A stretch of DNA of 64,000 bases, taken from NCBI RefSeq assembly GCF_028622095.1, contig NZ_CP115166.1, forward strand, positions 372,001-436,000, given 5' to 3'. Positions 19,589 to 27,600 of this stretch are shown here, piece after piece (position 1 is the first letter of the stretch; each line of letters opens with the position of its first letter). A model generated the notes under the pieces. The model made no database searches. It was not told the origin of the DNA and saw only the letters and a list, made by a program, of their open reading frames with translations. The DNA is from Deinococcus aquaticus (GTDB taxonomy: Bacteria > Deinococcota > Deinococci > Deinococcales > Deinococcaceae). The translations under genes and the position numbers were made by a program.

Positions 19589-20047
19589 TCAGAACGTGAC
19601 GTTAACGTTGACGATGCCGGTGTAATCGGTGGCGGTCGGCGCGCCCCACTGACCAGCCACGGCGCTGGGTGCAACGGTGTAGACGTATTTGTCGGCGCCG
19701 GCGAAGGTGCCGGTTCCCGCTCCGGGGGTTGCAACGCTCGTCAGGGTGTAGCTGGCGTTCAGGGACTTGCTTTTGCTGGCGCTGGTGAGGATCAGGGAAG
19801 CGTTGGCAGCCGTGTTCAGCGTGATGGTCGTGCCGGAGTTGCAGTACAGGGTGGCACTACCGGACATCGCGCTGGCCGATCCGGTGATGGCGTCGTAGCT
19901 GAAGCTGGCGCTGCCGGTTGCCGCGCTGTCGAACATGCAGGAGCTCAGGACGGTGGCGTTCACGGTGATGGGCGCGCTGGCCGTGCCCGCCAGGGCGGTG
20001 GAGGTGAAGAGGGCAGTGGCCAGACCGAGAGCAACGATTTTTTTCAT
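19589..20047 (-). CDS. Major spore-coat-U-domain pilin, first gene of pilus operon
   Basis: 152 residues: signal peptide (KKIVALGLATALFTSTALA), donor strand SAPITVNATVLSSCMF, Cys pair (SSCMF, LYCNSG) and final strand TDYTGIVNVNVTF. Small Ala/Ser/Thr-rich sequence and first position in the operon suggest it is the main shaft subunit. ATG 20047 has CAGGAG five bases upstream. Expression probably starts from the promoter near 20118-20150, with direct repeats suited to the divergent SARP-type regulator. Confidence 0.87.
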   Translation of the reverse strand: MKKIVALGLATALFTSTALAGTASAPITVNATVLSSCMFDSAATGSASFSYDAITGSASAMSGSATLYCNSGTTITLNTAANASLILTSASKSKSLNASYTLTSVATPGAGTGTFAGADKYVYTVAPSAVAGQWGAPTATDYTGIVNVNVTF

Positions 20048-20117
20048 GAGTTCTCCTGTGGCGTGTGCCCCTATGAGAGCAGCGCCTGGTATCGGTGATC
20101 TGTCTTCCGATGGGGCC

Positions 20118-20150
20118 ACACTAAGGGGCGGGGCGTTAACGAAGCGTTAA
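20118..20150 (-). promoter_or_regulatory. Pilus promoter with heptameric direct repeats (SARP-type site)
   Basis: On the plus strand GCGTTAA occurs at 20133-20139 and again at 20144-20150: two 7-bp direct repeats separated by 4 bp (11-bp period). Read on the transcribed strand they are TTAACGC, followed after about nine bases by TAGTGT (20118-20123), a plausible -10. SARP-family activators are known to bind direct heptamers of this spacing just upstream of the -10. Binding by the divergent regulator is inferred. Confidence 0.6.
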
Positions 20151-20277
20151 GTGGGAATTTTGTAAGATCTCGTCTCCCCATGCCGGTACAACTGAAGCCT
20201 GGAAACAGTGACTGATGCAGCTTCTTCGCAGCTGATGGGCGGCGAGACCCTGGTTATCGCGGCGGAAAGTGGGCAGC

Positions 20278-20316
20278 TGTGGCCATATGGCCACACGACA
20301 TGTCCAGATAGACATG
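20278..20316. promoter_or_regulatory. Two adjacent dyads upstream of the SARP-type gene
   Basis: TGTGGCCATATGGCCACA (20278-20295) is a perfect 18-bp palindrome, followed by CATGTC-N6-GACATG (20299-20316). They lie 50-85 bases before the regulator start codon, where an operator would be expected. The binding protein is not known. Confidence 0.6.
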
Positions 20317-20363
20317 AGAAACCGCCACAGGTTTTCTAAGGTTGGTGAGGGGGTCCTCACGCC

Positions 20364-21665
20364 ATGCCTGACACTTTCATCAATGCCTGTTCCCTTCAGA
20401 CACTGGGCGGTCTGAGTCTGGGCACGGTTCAGGAACCGAAACCGCTGCTGCTGCTGGCCTACCTGCTGATCGAGGGAGCCACGCCGCGTGACCGGCTTGC
20501 TCAGCTGTTGTGGGCGGGTACAGCCGATCCGAAGAACAACCTGCGTGTCAGCCTGTGCAAACTCAGGGGCTGGGGCGTGACCGTCACCACGGACGGGGAG
20601 TATCTGAGTGCCGAGCATCCGAGCGATCATCTGGCTGGCGAGGCCTCTGGTCCTGGCGCCGAGTTCCTATGGGGCGTGGACTTGTCTGGCGTGAGTCCCG
20701 AGCTGGAGGACTGGGTATTCACTCGTCGTGAAGGGCTGGCCGCCCAGGCGCAGGAGGCCCTGCTGCGCGAGGCGGCGCGCGTTACGGATCGGGAGGAGCT
20801 GCTGGGCCGGGCGTGGTGCGTGCCGGGGGCGCCCCTGCCGTCGGCGGGTACGCTGGCGCGGTTCCTGTCGCTGTGCCGTGCCGGGACGGCGCTTCACGGG
20901 TCGCTGAGCGCGGAACTGGCAGAACTGTGGGACGGAACCCTGCCCACGCAAGAGCCACTGGCTCAGGCGCTGCTGGCCGGCTGGCTGGAAGGTGGCGCGA
21001 CGTGGCTGGCCGGTGACGCGGCGAAGTGGCAACGGCCCATGGGCAGCGTGCAGGCACTGCTGGAAGCTGACGGGCAGAGCGTCCTGAGTCTGCACGTGCC
21101 GCCCGGAATGGCGGCGCAGGCGTACGCGCACGAGCTAGGCACTCAGGTGGCGCGAGCCTGTCAGGACGGCCCGGCGCAGGCACTGACCGTCGTACTGCGC
21201 GGAGAGGCAGACACCCTGAACAGCGCGGCGCTGGCGGAGGCACTGACAGGCTGGCTGGACGTCCGGTTCGTCGTGCTGGGTGGCGCACCTGCAGCCGGTG
21301 TGGGCCTGGGCCTCACGCTTCACGCCCCGGCCCTGCGTGGCGGCCGTCCTGCCGGGAGCCCCCATGCGACCCGCGCATCCCGTCCAGCGGCGCATGCCCG
21401 GACGCGCCCCGCCGGGAGGCGGCACAGGGACGCAGGTGGCGACGTGACCGGTCACGCGCACAGTGTCCGGCACGCGCAGAAGCCACGGCACGCCCACGGT
21501 GCCACTGGACCCCCGCCGCGTTCCTCATCGAACCGCGTGTCTATGCGCGGTCCCGACTCGCCCGGACTCTACACTCTGGGCCTGATGCCCCCCTCCCCCA
21601 CCCGCCCGAGTACGGAACGCTTTCCTGCTCAGCTCAGGAAAGGATCACCTGATGGACACGATTGA
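20364..21665 (+). CDS. SARP/BTAD-type transcriptional regulator
   Basis: 433 residues. The N-terminal 95 residues form a winged-helix domain of the SARP type (LQTLGGLSLG, KPLLLLAYLLIEG, RDRLAQLLWAG, NNLRVSLCKLRGWGV). Helical repeats like the bacterial transcriptional activation domain follow to about 320. The last 110 residues are low-complexity Arg/His/Pro/Ala without domain character. In the +1 frame the sequence also stays open until a stop near 21446, so a frameshift near 21330 or a shorter native protein is possible. Divergent from the pilus operon and therefore its probable activator. Its end overlaps the next gene by 14 bases. Confidence 0.75.
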   Translation: MPDTFINACSLQTLGGLSLGTVQEPKPLLLLAYLLIEGATPRDRLAQLLWAGTADPKNNLRVSLCKLRGWGVTVTTDGEYLSAEHPSDHLAGEASGPGAEFLWGVDLSGVSPELEDWVFTRREGLAAQAQEALLREAARVTDREELLGRAWCVPGAPLPSAGTLARFLSLCRAGTALHGSLSAELAELWDGTLPTQEPLAQALLAGWLEGGATWLAGDAAKWQRPMGSVQALLEADGQSVLSLHVPPGMAAQAYAHELGTQVARACQDGPAQALTVVLRGEADTLNSAALAEALTGWLDVRFVVLGGAPAAGVGLGLTLHAPALRGGRPAGSPHATRASRPAAHARTRPAGRRHRDAGGDVTGHAHSVRHAQKPRHAHGATGPPPRSSSNRVSMRGPDSPGLYTLGLMPPSPTRPSTERFPAQLRKGSPDGHD

Positions 21666-22290
21666 CCGCCCTATCCGCCTGCAACTGGTCGAGGATCACG
21701 ACCTGACCCGCTTTGGCCTGCGCATGCTGCTGTCCGCACAGCCGGACTTTCAGGTCACCGCTGAGGCCCGCACCGCCGAGGAGGGTCTCGAGGGGCTCGC
21801 GCGGTTCGAGGTGGACGTCGTCCTGATGGACATCAACCTGCCCGGCATGGACGGCATTCACGCGGCGCAGGAGGTGCGCCGGGTCCGGCCGGACGCGCAG
21901 GTGGTGATGTTCACGGCGTCCAACCGGCGCGATCAGCTGTTCGCGGCGCTCGCGTCGGGGGCGGTGGCGTACTGCCTGAAGTCCGCGCCGCCGGAGGTGA
22001 TGTTCCAGGCGATCCGTTCGGCCGCGTCGGGCGCGGTGTTCTTCGATCCGGAAAGTGCGCGGCACCTGCTGCACACCGTGCAGGGCAGCGCGCCCCTGGC
22101 CCCCCTAACCGAGCGGGACATGGCCATCCTGCGGCTCGTGGCGGACGGCAACGCGAACAAGGACATTGCCGCTGCGCTGGGCATCAGTGTCGGCTTGGTG
22201 AAAAAGCACATCGGTGAGATCCTGGAGAAACTCCAGGCCACGGACCGCACCCAGGCGGCCATCAAGGCCTTCCGGGCGGGCCTGATCTGA
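21652..22290 (+). CDS. NarL/FixJ-type response regulator
   Basis: 212 residues. Receiver domain with the acidic pair in VEDHD, the phosphorylation Asp in VVLMDINLPGMDG, Thr in MFTASN and Lys in CLKSAPP. The C-terminal LuxR-type helix-turn-helix has LTERDMAILRLVADGNANKD and VGLVKKHIGEILEKL. ATG 21652 follows AGGATCACC. The stop and the kinase start share one base (TGATG), so regulator and kinase are translated together. Target genes unknown; the pilus cluster is adjacent. Confidence 0.93.
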   Translation: MDTIDRPIRLQLVEDHDLTRFGLRMLLSAQPDFQVTAEARTAEEGLEGLARFEVDVVLMDINLPGMDGIHAAQEVRRVRPDAQVVMFTASNRRDQLFAALASGAVAYCLKSAPPEVMFQAIRSAASGAVFFDPESARHLLHTVQGSAPLAPLTERDMAILRLVADGNANKDIAAALGISVGLVKKHIGEILEKLQATDRTQAAIKAFRAGLI

Positions 22291-23759
22291 TGCGGCGCGC
22301 GCCACCCGCCACCAGCGACCTGCTGCGCCTGCTCGACCAGCCCGAGCAGGCACCCATCGCGCGGGCCACGCTGATCACGGTGGTGGTCGTGGTGATCGTG
22401 GACGCCCTGACCCCCACCTCGTTGCCGATGGCGGTAGGGCTCGCGCCACTGCCGTTCGCGTCTCTGATCGGGCGCTCCGAGCGGCTCACGTCGCGCCTGA
22501 CGGCGCTGTCCGTGCTCGGCAGCGCCGCCGCCGGTACGCTGGACGTGCTGCGCAGCGGCCTGGACCCGCAGGTAATCCTGATGCGTCTGGGCGTCACGCT
22601 CCTTGTCCTGCTGGCGGGCATCTGGGCGACGTGGCAGGCGCGGCAGGGGACCGTCACGCGCGCCGAACCGATGACGTTACCTGTTCTGGAGGGCGACGTA
22701 CTGCCAGCCGAGCGGGCCGCGCAGATGCTGGCGTACCTGTCCGGGGCGCGCGGTCATCAGGTGCACCGGGTCGAGAATGCCCGCGAGTGGGCTGAACGTC
22801 AGCCACTGGCCGGTCAGATGGACCCTGGCCGGCGCCGCCTGTTCCAGCCGCCGGGCACGCGTCTGCATGAGCCGCCGGCAGCGGGACGGACCGTCTGGCA
22901 GACCGCAGCGGGGCACGTGCTCGTACGTTTCGCACAACCGGGGCAGCGGGACCTGCTGGTGGAACTGACGCGCCCGAATGCGCCCACATCGTTCATCGAG
23001 GACGCCGCGCGCGTGCTGCAACTACAGCTGGAACGCGCTGCGCTGGTCAGTCAGGTGCATACGCAGCGTGAGTTGCTGCGGGACCTCGTGTACGCCTTCT
23101 CGCACGACCTGCGCACGCCCATCACCGCGAACATCCTGCATTCGGAAGCGGCGCTCGGGGGGCTGTACGGGCCGCTGTCACCGGAACTGGCGGAGTTCCT
23201 GCGGCACTCGCAACAGGGGAACCGGGACCTGTTGACCGTATCGGATCAACTGATGCTGCTGGCCGAGTACGAGAGCGGCGACCTGACCGGCGAGGCGGAC
23301 GGCACCGTGGACCTGGACGGCGTGATCCGCAGCGTGATCAGTGACGTGCAGGTGCGTGGGCGCGAGCGGGGCATTCACTTCGAGCTGGACCTGCAGGCCT
23401 GTCAGGTGATCGGGCACGCGTACGACCTGCGCCGGGCCGTGCAGAACCTGCTGGAGAACGCCATGAAGTTCAGCCCGCAGGGAGTGTTCGTGAAGGTCAC
23501 TCTGCGCGCGCAGGGCGCGTCGGCCGTGGTGGAGGTGATGGATCAGGGGCCGGGCGTGCCGGAGGGGCAGGTGCCGCACCTGTTCAAGCGTTTCCGGACG
23601 TCCACGCGGGGAAGCGGCACGGGCTTCGGGTTGTACCTGACGCGGCGCATCGCGGAGCGGTACGGGGGAACGGTCACGTACGCGCGGAGCGGATCGGATC
23701 ACCCGTGGACGGTCTTCCAGCTGTGCCTGCCGCTGTACCTGCCGCCCGCTCCGCACTGA
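22290..23759 (+). CDS. Membrane sensor histidine kinase
   Basis: 489 residues. Two or three N-terminal hydrophobic helices (ATLITVVVVVIVDAL, LGVTLLVLLAGIWATW), then a GAF-like region (about 125-255). The HisKA dimerisation helix carries the phospho-His in AFSHDLRTPIT. The ATPase domain has the N box QNLLENAMKFS, G1 DQGPGVPEG, F box and G2 GTGFGLYL. Coupled to the NarL-type regulator just upstream. Pairing a HisKA-type kinase with a NarL-type regulator is less common than with HisKA_3 kinases. Its 3' end overlaps a convergent gene by 86 bases. Confidence 0.92.
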   Translation: MRRAPPATSDLLRLLDQPEQAPIARATLITVVVVVIVDALTPTSLPMAVGLAPLPFASLIGRSERLTSRLTALSVLGSAAAGTLDVLRSGLDPQVILMRLGVTLLVLLAGIWATWQARQGTVTRAEPMTLPVLEGDVLPAERAAQMLAYLSGARGHQVHRVENAREWAERQPLAGQMDPGRRRLFQPPGTRLHEPPAAGRTVWQTAAGHVLVRFAQPGQRDLLVELTRPNAPTSFIEDAARVLQLQLERAALVSQVHTQRELLRDLVYAFSHDLRTPITANILHSEAALGGLYGPLSPELAEFLRHSQQGNRDLLTVSDQLMLLAEYESGDLTGEADGTVDLDGVIRSVISDVQVRGRERGIHFELDLQACQVIGHAYDLRRAVQNLLENAMKFSPQGVFVKVTLRAQGASAVVEVMDQGPGVPEGQVPHLFKRFRTSTRGSGTGFGLYLTRRIAERYGGTVTYARSGSDHPWTVFQLCLPLYLPPAPH

Positions 23760-24414
23760 GGTCCGGCGTGCGGACGGCGAACAGGTCCGTGGTCGCCAGT
23801 TGCCGGAGCATCAGGGCCTCACGGGCGCGTTCCACGTACCGCTGCCGGTACCATGCGAGGCACAGGATGGCCAGCAGGACCGAGAACACGCCCCCCTGCG
23901 TGCGCACCATGGCGCCCAGGTACGGCCTGAACACGTCGAAATTCAGCGTCCAGGGCAACGCCACGCACACCAGGTACAGCGTCACGACCAGCCACGCGGC
24001 GCGCTGGACGGGCACAAGCAGCAGGATCACGCAGGCGTTCAGGACCAGCGTCCAGTACGACGCGCTGCCCACGAACGACGGCGAGTCCGGCAGGGTCGGC
24101 TGCAACGCGAACGACAGGTTGTGCAGGAGGGCCAGCGCCACCTGCACCACCACTGCGATCCGCTCGGCGAGGCGGCTGTACCCGCCCAGCAGGTTCCACA
24201 GCAGCGCGCCCAGCATCACGGGCGCCATGACCGGGTACAGGTAGATGACGTACGGTTCCCGCACCGGTTGCGTGAGTTGCACGGCGTACGTGGCGGTAAA
24301 CCCGACCAGGGGCGACAGGATCAGCAACACGAGAATCCAGCGTTTCTCCTCGAAGGACCGCCGTTCATCTCCGGTGATGTGCAGCAGGTGCAGGTCGTGT
24401 GTGCGTGGATCCAC
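23674..24414 (-). CDS. Membrane protein, probably a sensor that lost its GGDEF domain
   Basis: 246 residues with about six membrane helices (ILVLLILSPLVGFTATYA to VFSVLLAILCLAWY) ending in a signalling-type helix and LMLRQLATTDLF. In membrane diguanylate cyclases the same kind of helix leads into ATTDxLTGLPNR, the first motif of GGDEF. Here the sequence instead runs into Ala/Gly/Arg-rich residues and stops. The last 29 codons overlap the opposite-strand histidine kinase gene. This looks like a truncation joined to unrelated DNA. It may still be expressed; function of the remnant is unknown. Confidence 0.65.
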   Translation of the reverse strand: MDPRTHDLHLLHITGDERRSFEEKRWILVLLILSPLVGFTATYAVQLTQPVREPYVIYLYPVMAPVMLGALLWNLLGGYSRLAERIAVVVQVALALLHNLSFALQPTLPDSPSFVGSASYWTLVLNACVILLLVPVQRAAWLVVTLYLVCVALPWTLNFDVFRPYLGAMVRTQGGVFSVLLAILCLAWYRQRYVERAREALMLRQLATTDLFAVRTPDLSAERAAGTAAGTAGRPSTGDPIRSART

Positions 24415-24629
24415 ACCCGCAGTCTAGAACAGCTTGCAGGAGCGGAAAGAGAGAATGACGTCTGCCGGCAGAGTCGAGCCCGGCTCCGCAGTTCCACGCT
24501 TCCGCCACCGTCCCTCCACAGGTGATCCGTCCGCAGGTGCGGCAGCGGGCGATCCGACCGGGTGACACAATGGGCACAGCATGAACAGGTGTCCCAGCTG
24601 GTGGCCGGAAGGGGCCACCCGAACAAAGC
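24415..24629. other. Intergenic region, divergent genes
   Basis: 215 bases between divergent genes, presumably containing both promoters. GGTGGCC (24600-24606) and GGCCACC (24613-24619) form a short hairpin. No gene was recognised. Confidence 0.4.
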
Positions 24630-27600
24630 GTGTGCTCCAGCGGACCGAGGATCCGGCGTGACAGCGTGACAGGCGTGCGCGCCGACCTGCTGCCCGCAGC
24701 TTCTGCCGGGCCGGATGAACAGCAACTGGCTGCGTTCCGCGCCCTGTCGTGGCAGCGGGATGAGGCAGCCGCGCACCTCGCCGGGTGCCGGGAAGCCCTG
24801 GTCGCCTGGGCGGGCCCGGACGTGGCGTTCGCCGGCCTGTTGCTGCTGAATTCCGTTGAGTTGCCCGGCGCGGTCGCGGCGGCTGTCTGGAAGCAGCAGG
24901 ATGCAGAGAACCGCGCCCTGTACATGCAGCAGGAACTGACGCGCCGGCAGGAGAAACGGGCGCAGCGGACGGCGGACCTCGCGGTCGTCACGGCGCAACG
25001 CACTGCTCACGAGCAGGAGTCGGGGTACGTGAAGGCGCTGGCAGCCTTGCAGCCGAGCGCCGATCAGCTCAATACCGTGCGTACGCGGCTCGCGCAGGCG
25101 CTGACCCGACTGGCGGGCCTGCAGGGGCGCGGCCTCGCCACCCTGTGGAGCGCCGTGTCCGGACAGGCCAGCGCCCTGCAGCGGGAGGTGGATCAGGCCC
25201 GCCAGGATGAGGTGAGCGCCCTGCAGGCATACGAAACCCGCGCCCGTCAGCTGGGCGTGCAGCCGGTGCCGGACGCGGCGGGCGTGGCTGGTCAGGTCGC
25301 GCGGGAACAGAGCCGCCTCAATGAGCAGGGGCGGGAACTGGCCCGGCAGCACCACGCCATCCTGAGTGAGCTGTCGGCACTGGACGACCAGGACGAGGGG
25401 ACACGCGCCAGGATCCGGACGCTGCGCCAGCGGGCAGCCTCTGCCTGGGAGACCGCGCAGCAGGTTCACGCGCTGCCCGCCTGGGACCGCTGGGTGGACC
25501 TCTGGGGCCGCCGGGAGGACGCGCGTCCCCTCTGGGAACGGCACGCGGACGCGGAACGTCAGTTGGAGGACGCCATGGGCGCCCTGGAGGGTCACCTGGC
25601 GACGTTCCCGGCACACCTGCGTGACCCGGTGGACGTGAAGCGGCAGCTCGGCGCGCTCGGGGAGGCCGCCCGTACCCGGCGGCAGGCGGCGCGCGAGCAG
25701 GTCGAACGGCACGCGTGGCGCGCCGCGCTCCTGTGGACGTTACAGGGGCGGGCCGGGGCGCTTGAAACGGCCCGGATTCACGAGGCCCGCCTTCACGAGG
25801 AGCAGGAGCGGCAGCGCGCCGTGGAAGCGGAGCGGATTCAGGAGGCGCAGCGGATTCAGGAAGCACAGGCGGCTCGCCGGCACGAGGGTCGCCTCACCTT
25901 CCTGGACGCCCTGCAGGAGAGACGGGCGGCCCTGACGGCGGTGCAGCGGCACGCGGAGGCAGCGGACCGCGTAAGGCAGGCCGGGGCGCAGGTCCTCGCG
26001 CTGGGATCAGCTCAGGAGGAACGTGGCGCGGCGGGCGGAGCAGCGGTGAGCGCTGCGTCGCCTGCGCCAGTGACCGCGCCAGTGGCAGCTCCTCACGTTC
26101 CGGCGCCTCAGCCGCGGGAAGCCTCGCCGGTCGCCGCTGCTCCGGTGCGCCTTGAAGGCACACAACTGGCGGACGCGAAGGCGCTGCTGGTCCGGCATGC
26201 GGGCGCGGCGGCGCAGGCGGCCATGTGCCTTGAGGCACTCGTGGAGTGGGCCGGGGCCGGAGTGGACGCCCCGCGGCTCGCGGAGCTGGTGACGCGTCCA
26301 CTCCCGGCCGGGATGCAGGATCTCGTCGCGGCCTGGAACGCCCGGCCCGCCACGTCCTGGGGTGAGACCACACTGCCCGTCACAGGCTCAGAGGACGCGG
26401 CGGCCTGGCTGGCGTTCCGCGCCACTCTGGACGTGCCGGTCACGCTGGACACCTGGTGCCGCCTGTGGACGGCACGTGAGAAGGGAATGACGTTCTGGCG
26501 TCAGTGGCAGGGTGCGCGGGACACCATGACGGATCTCGAAGGGCAGATGACGCCGCTGTGGGCCGAGTGGCCCGCCGCGTCCCGGCAGGTCGGGGCGCTG
26601 CGTCAGGCGGTCGAGGCCGCCGGGCGTTCCGCGCTGCCTGCCGCGCCTTCACTGACGGCCGCGCAGGTGCGGCAGGTGCGGGCGCTGCTCGCCCGGTTCG
26701 ACTCGGCGGGCGCCCGCGAGGTCAGGGGGCGTGCCGCGCTGGACCGCTGGGCCGGCCCTGGCCTGGACGGTGTGCGGCTCGGCCAGCTGGTCAGTGGTCC
26801 CCTGCCCGGTGAGATCACGCAGGCACTCGAGGCGTGGACGCGCAGCTCCCTGCCCGCGGATCTGAGCACGCAGACAGAAAGGGCCCAGGTGCAGGCGGCC
26901 GTGCAGGCTGAGAAGGACCGGTCGGCGGCGGTACTCGGCCCGCTGCGGGCGCTGCAGGAGCAGGCGCGGGCGGTCAGGCAGGCGGAGCATGAACTGGCGC
27001 GTGCCAGTGGGGCGGCGCTGCCGCGCGCGGAACGCCGCCTGTACGACGTCCGGCAGGCGTACGCCGCGCAGGCCGCCGCGCTGGGGTTCTCTCCGGCTCC
27101 GGCGCTCCGGCGGATCGAGACGCTGATCGAGGAGGAACTCGCGGCGTTCAACCGGCGACTGCAACCCCTGGACGCGCAGTGGAAGGCGCTCGTGAACCGG
27201 CCCGCACCCGCTTCCGCGCCCCCGGCTCTGCCCGGCGGGTGGAAGCGGGCGTGGGCGGCGGTGAGCGGCCGCCACGGGCTGCCCCTGCACCCGGACACCT
27301 GGGCGCGGTCACTGTGGCCACGCCGCGCCGAGGGCGAGCAACTCTGGGCGGAGTTGCAGGACGCCCGGCGGGAGCAGCAGGCCGCACAGGAAGACCTCAC
27401 GGCCCTGTGCGCCTCCTGGCCGGCCGGAGCGCGCACGGTGGCCGCCCTGCGTCAGGCGGCGTGGCTCACTGGGATGGGCGCCCTGCCAGGCCCCACGCTG
27501 CCGGACCGCCCCGTGCCAGACAGACCGCCACGGAATCTTCCAGCACCGGCAGCCCCCGCGCGGCCCCCCGCACCCATCCCGGACGCGGCACGCGCCGCGC

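Noticed and set aside
24424..24618. Small minus-strand frame with CPLC
   Set aside because: Short, no second Cys pair, lies in the divergent promoter region; unlikely to be a gene.
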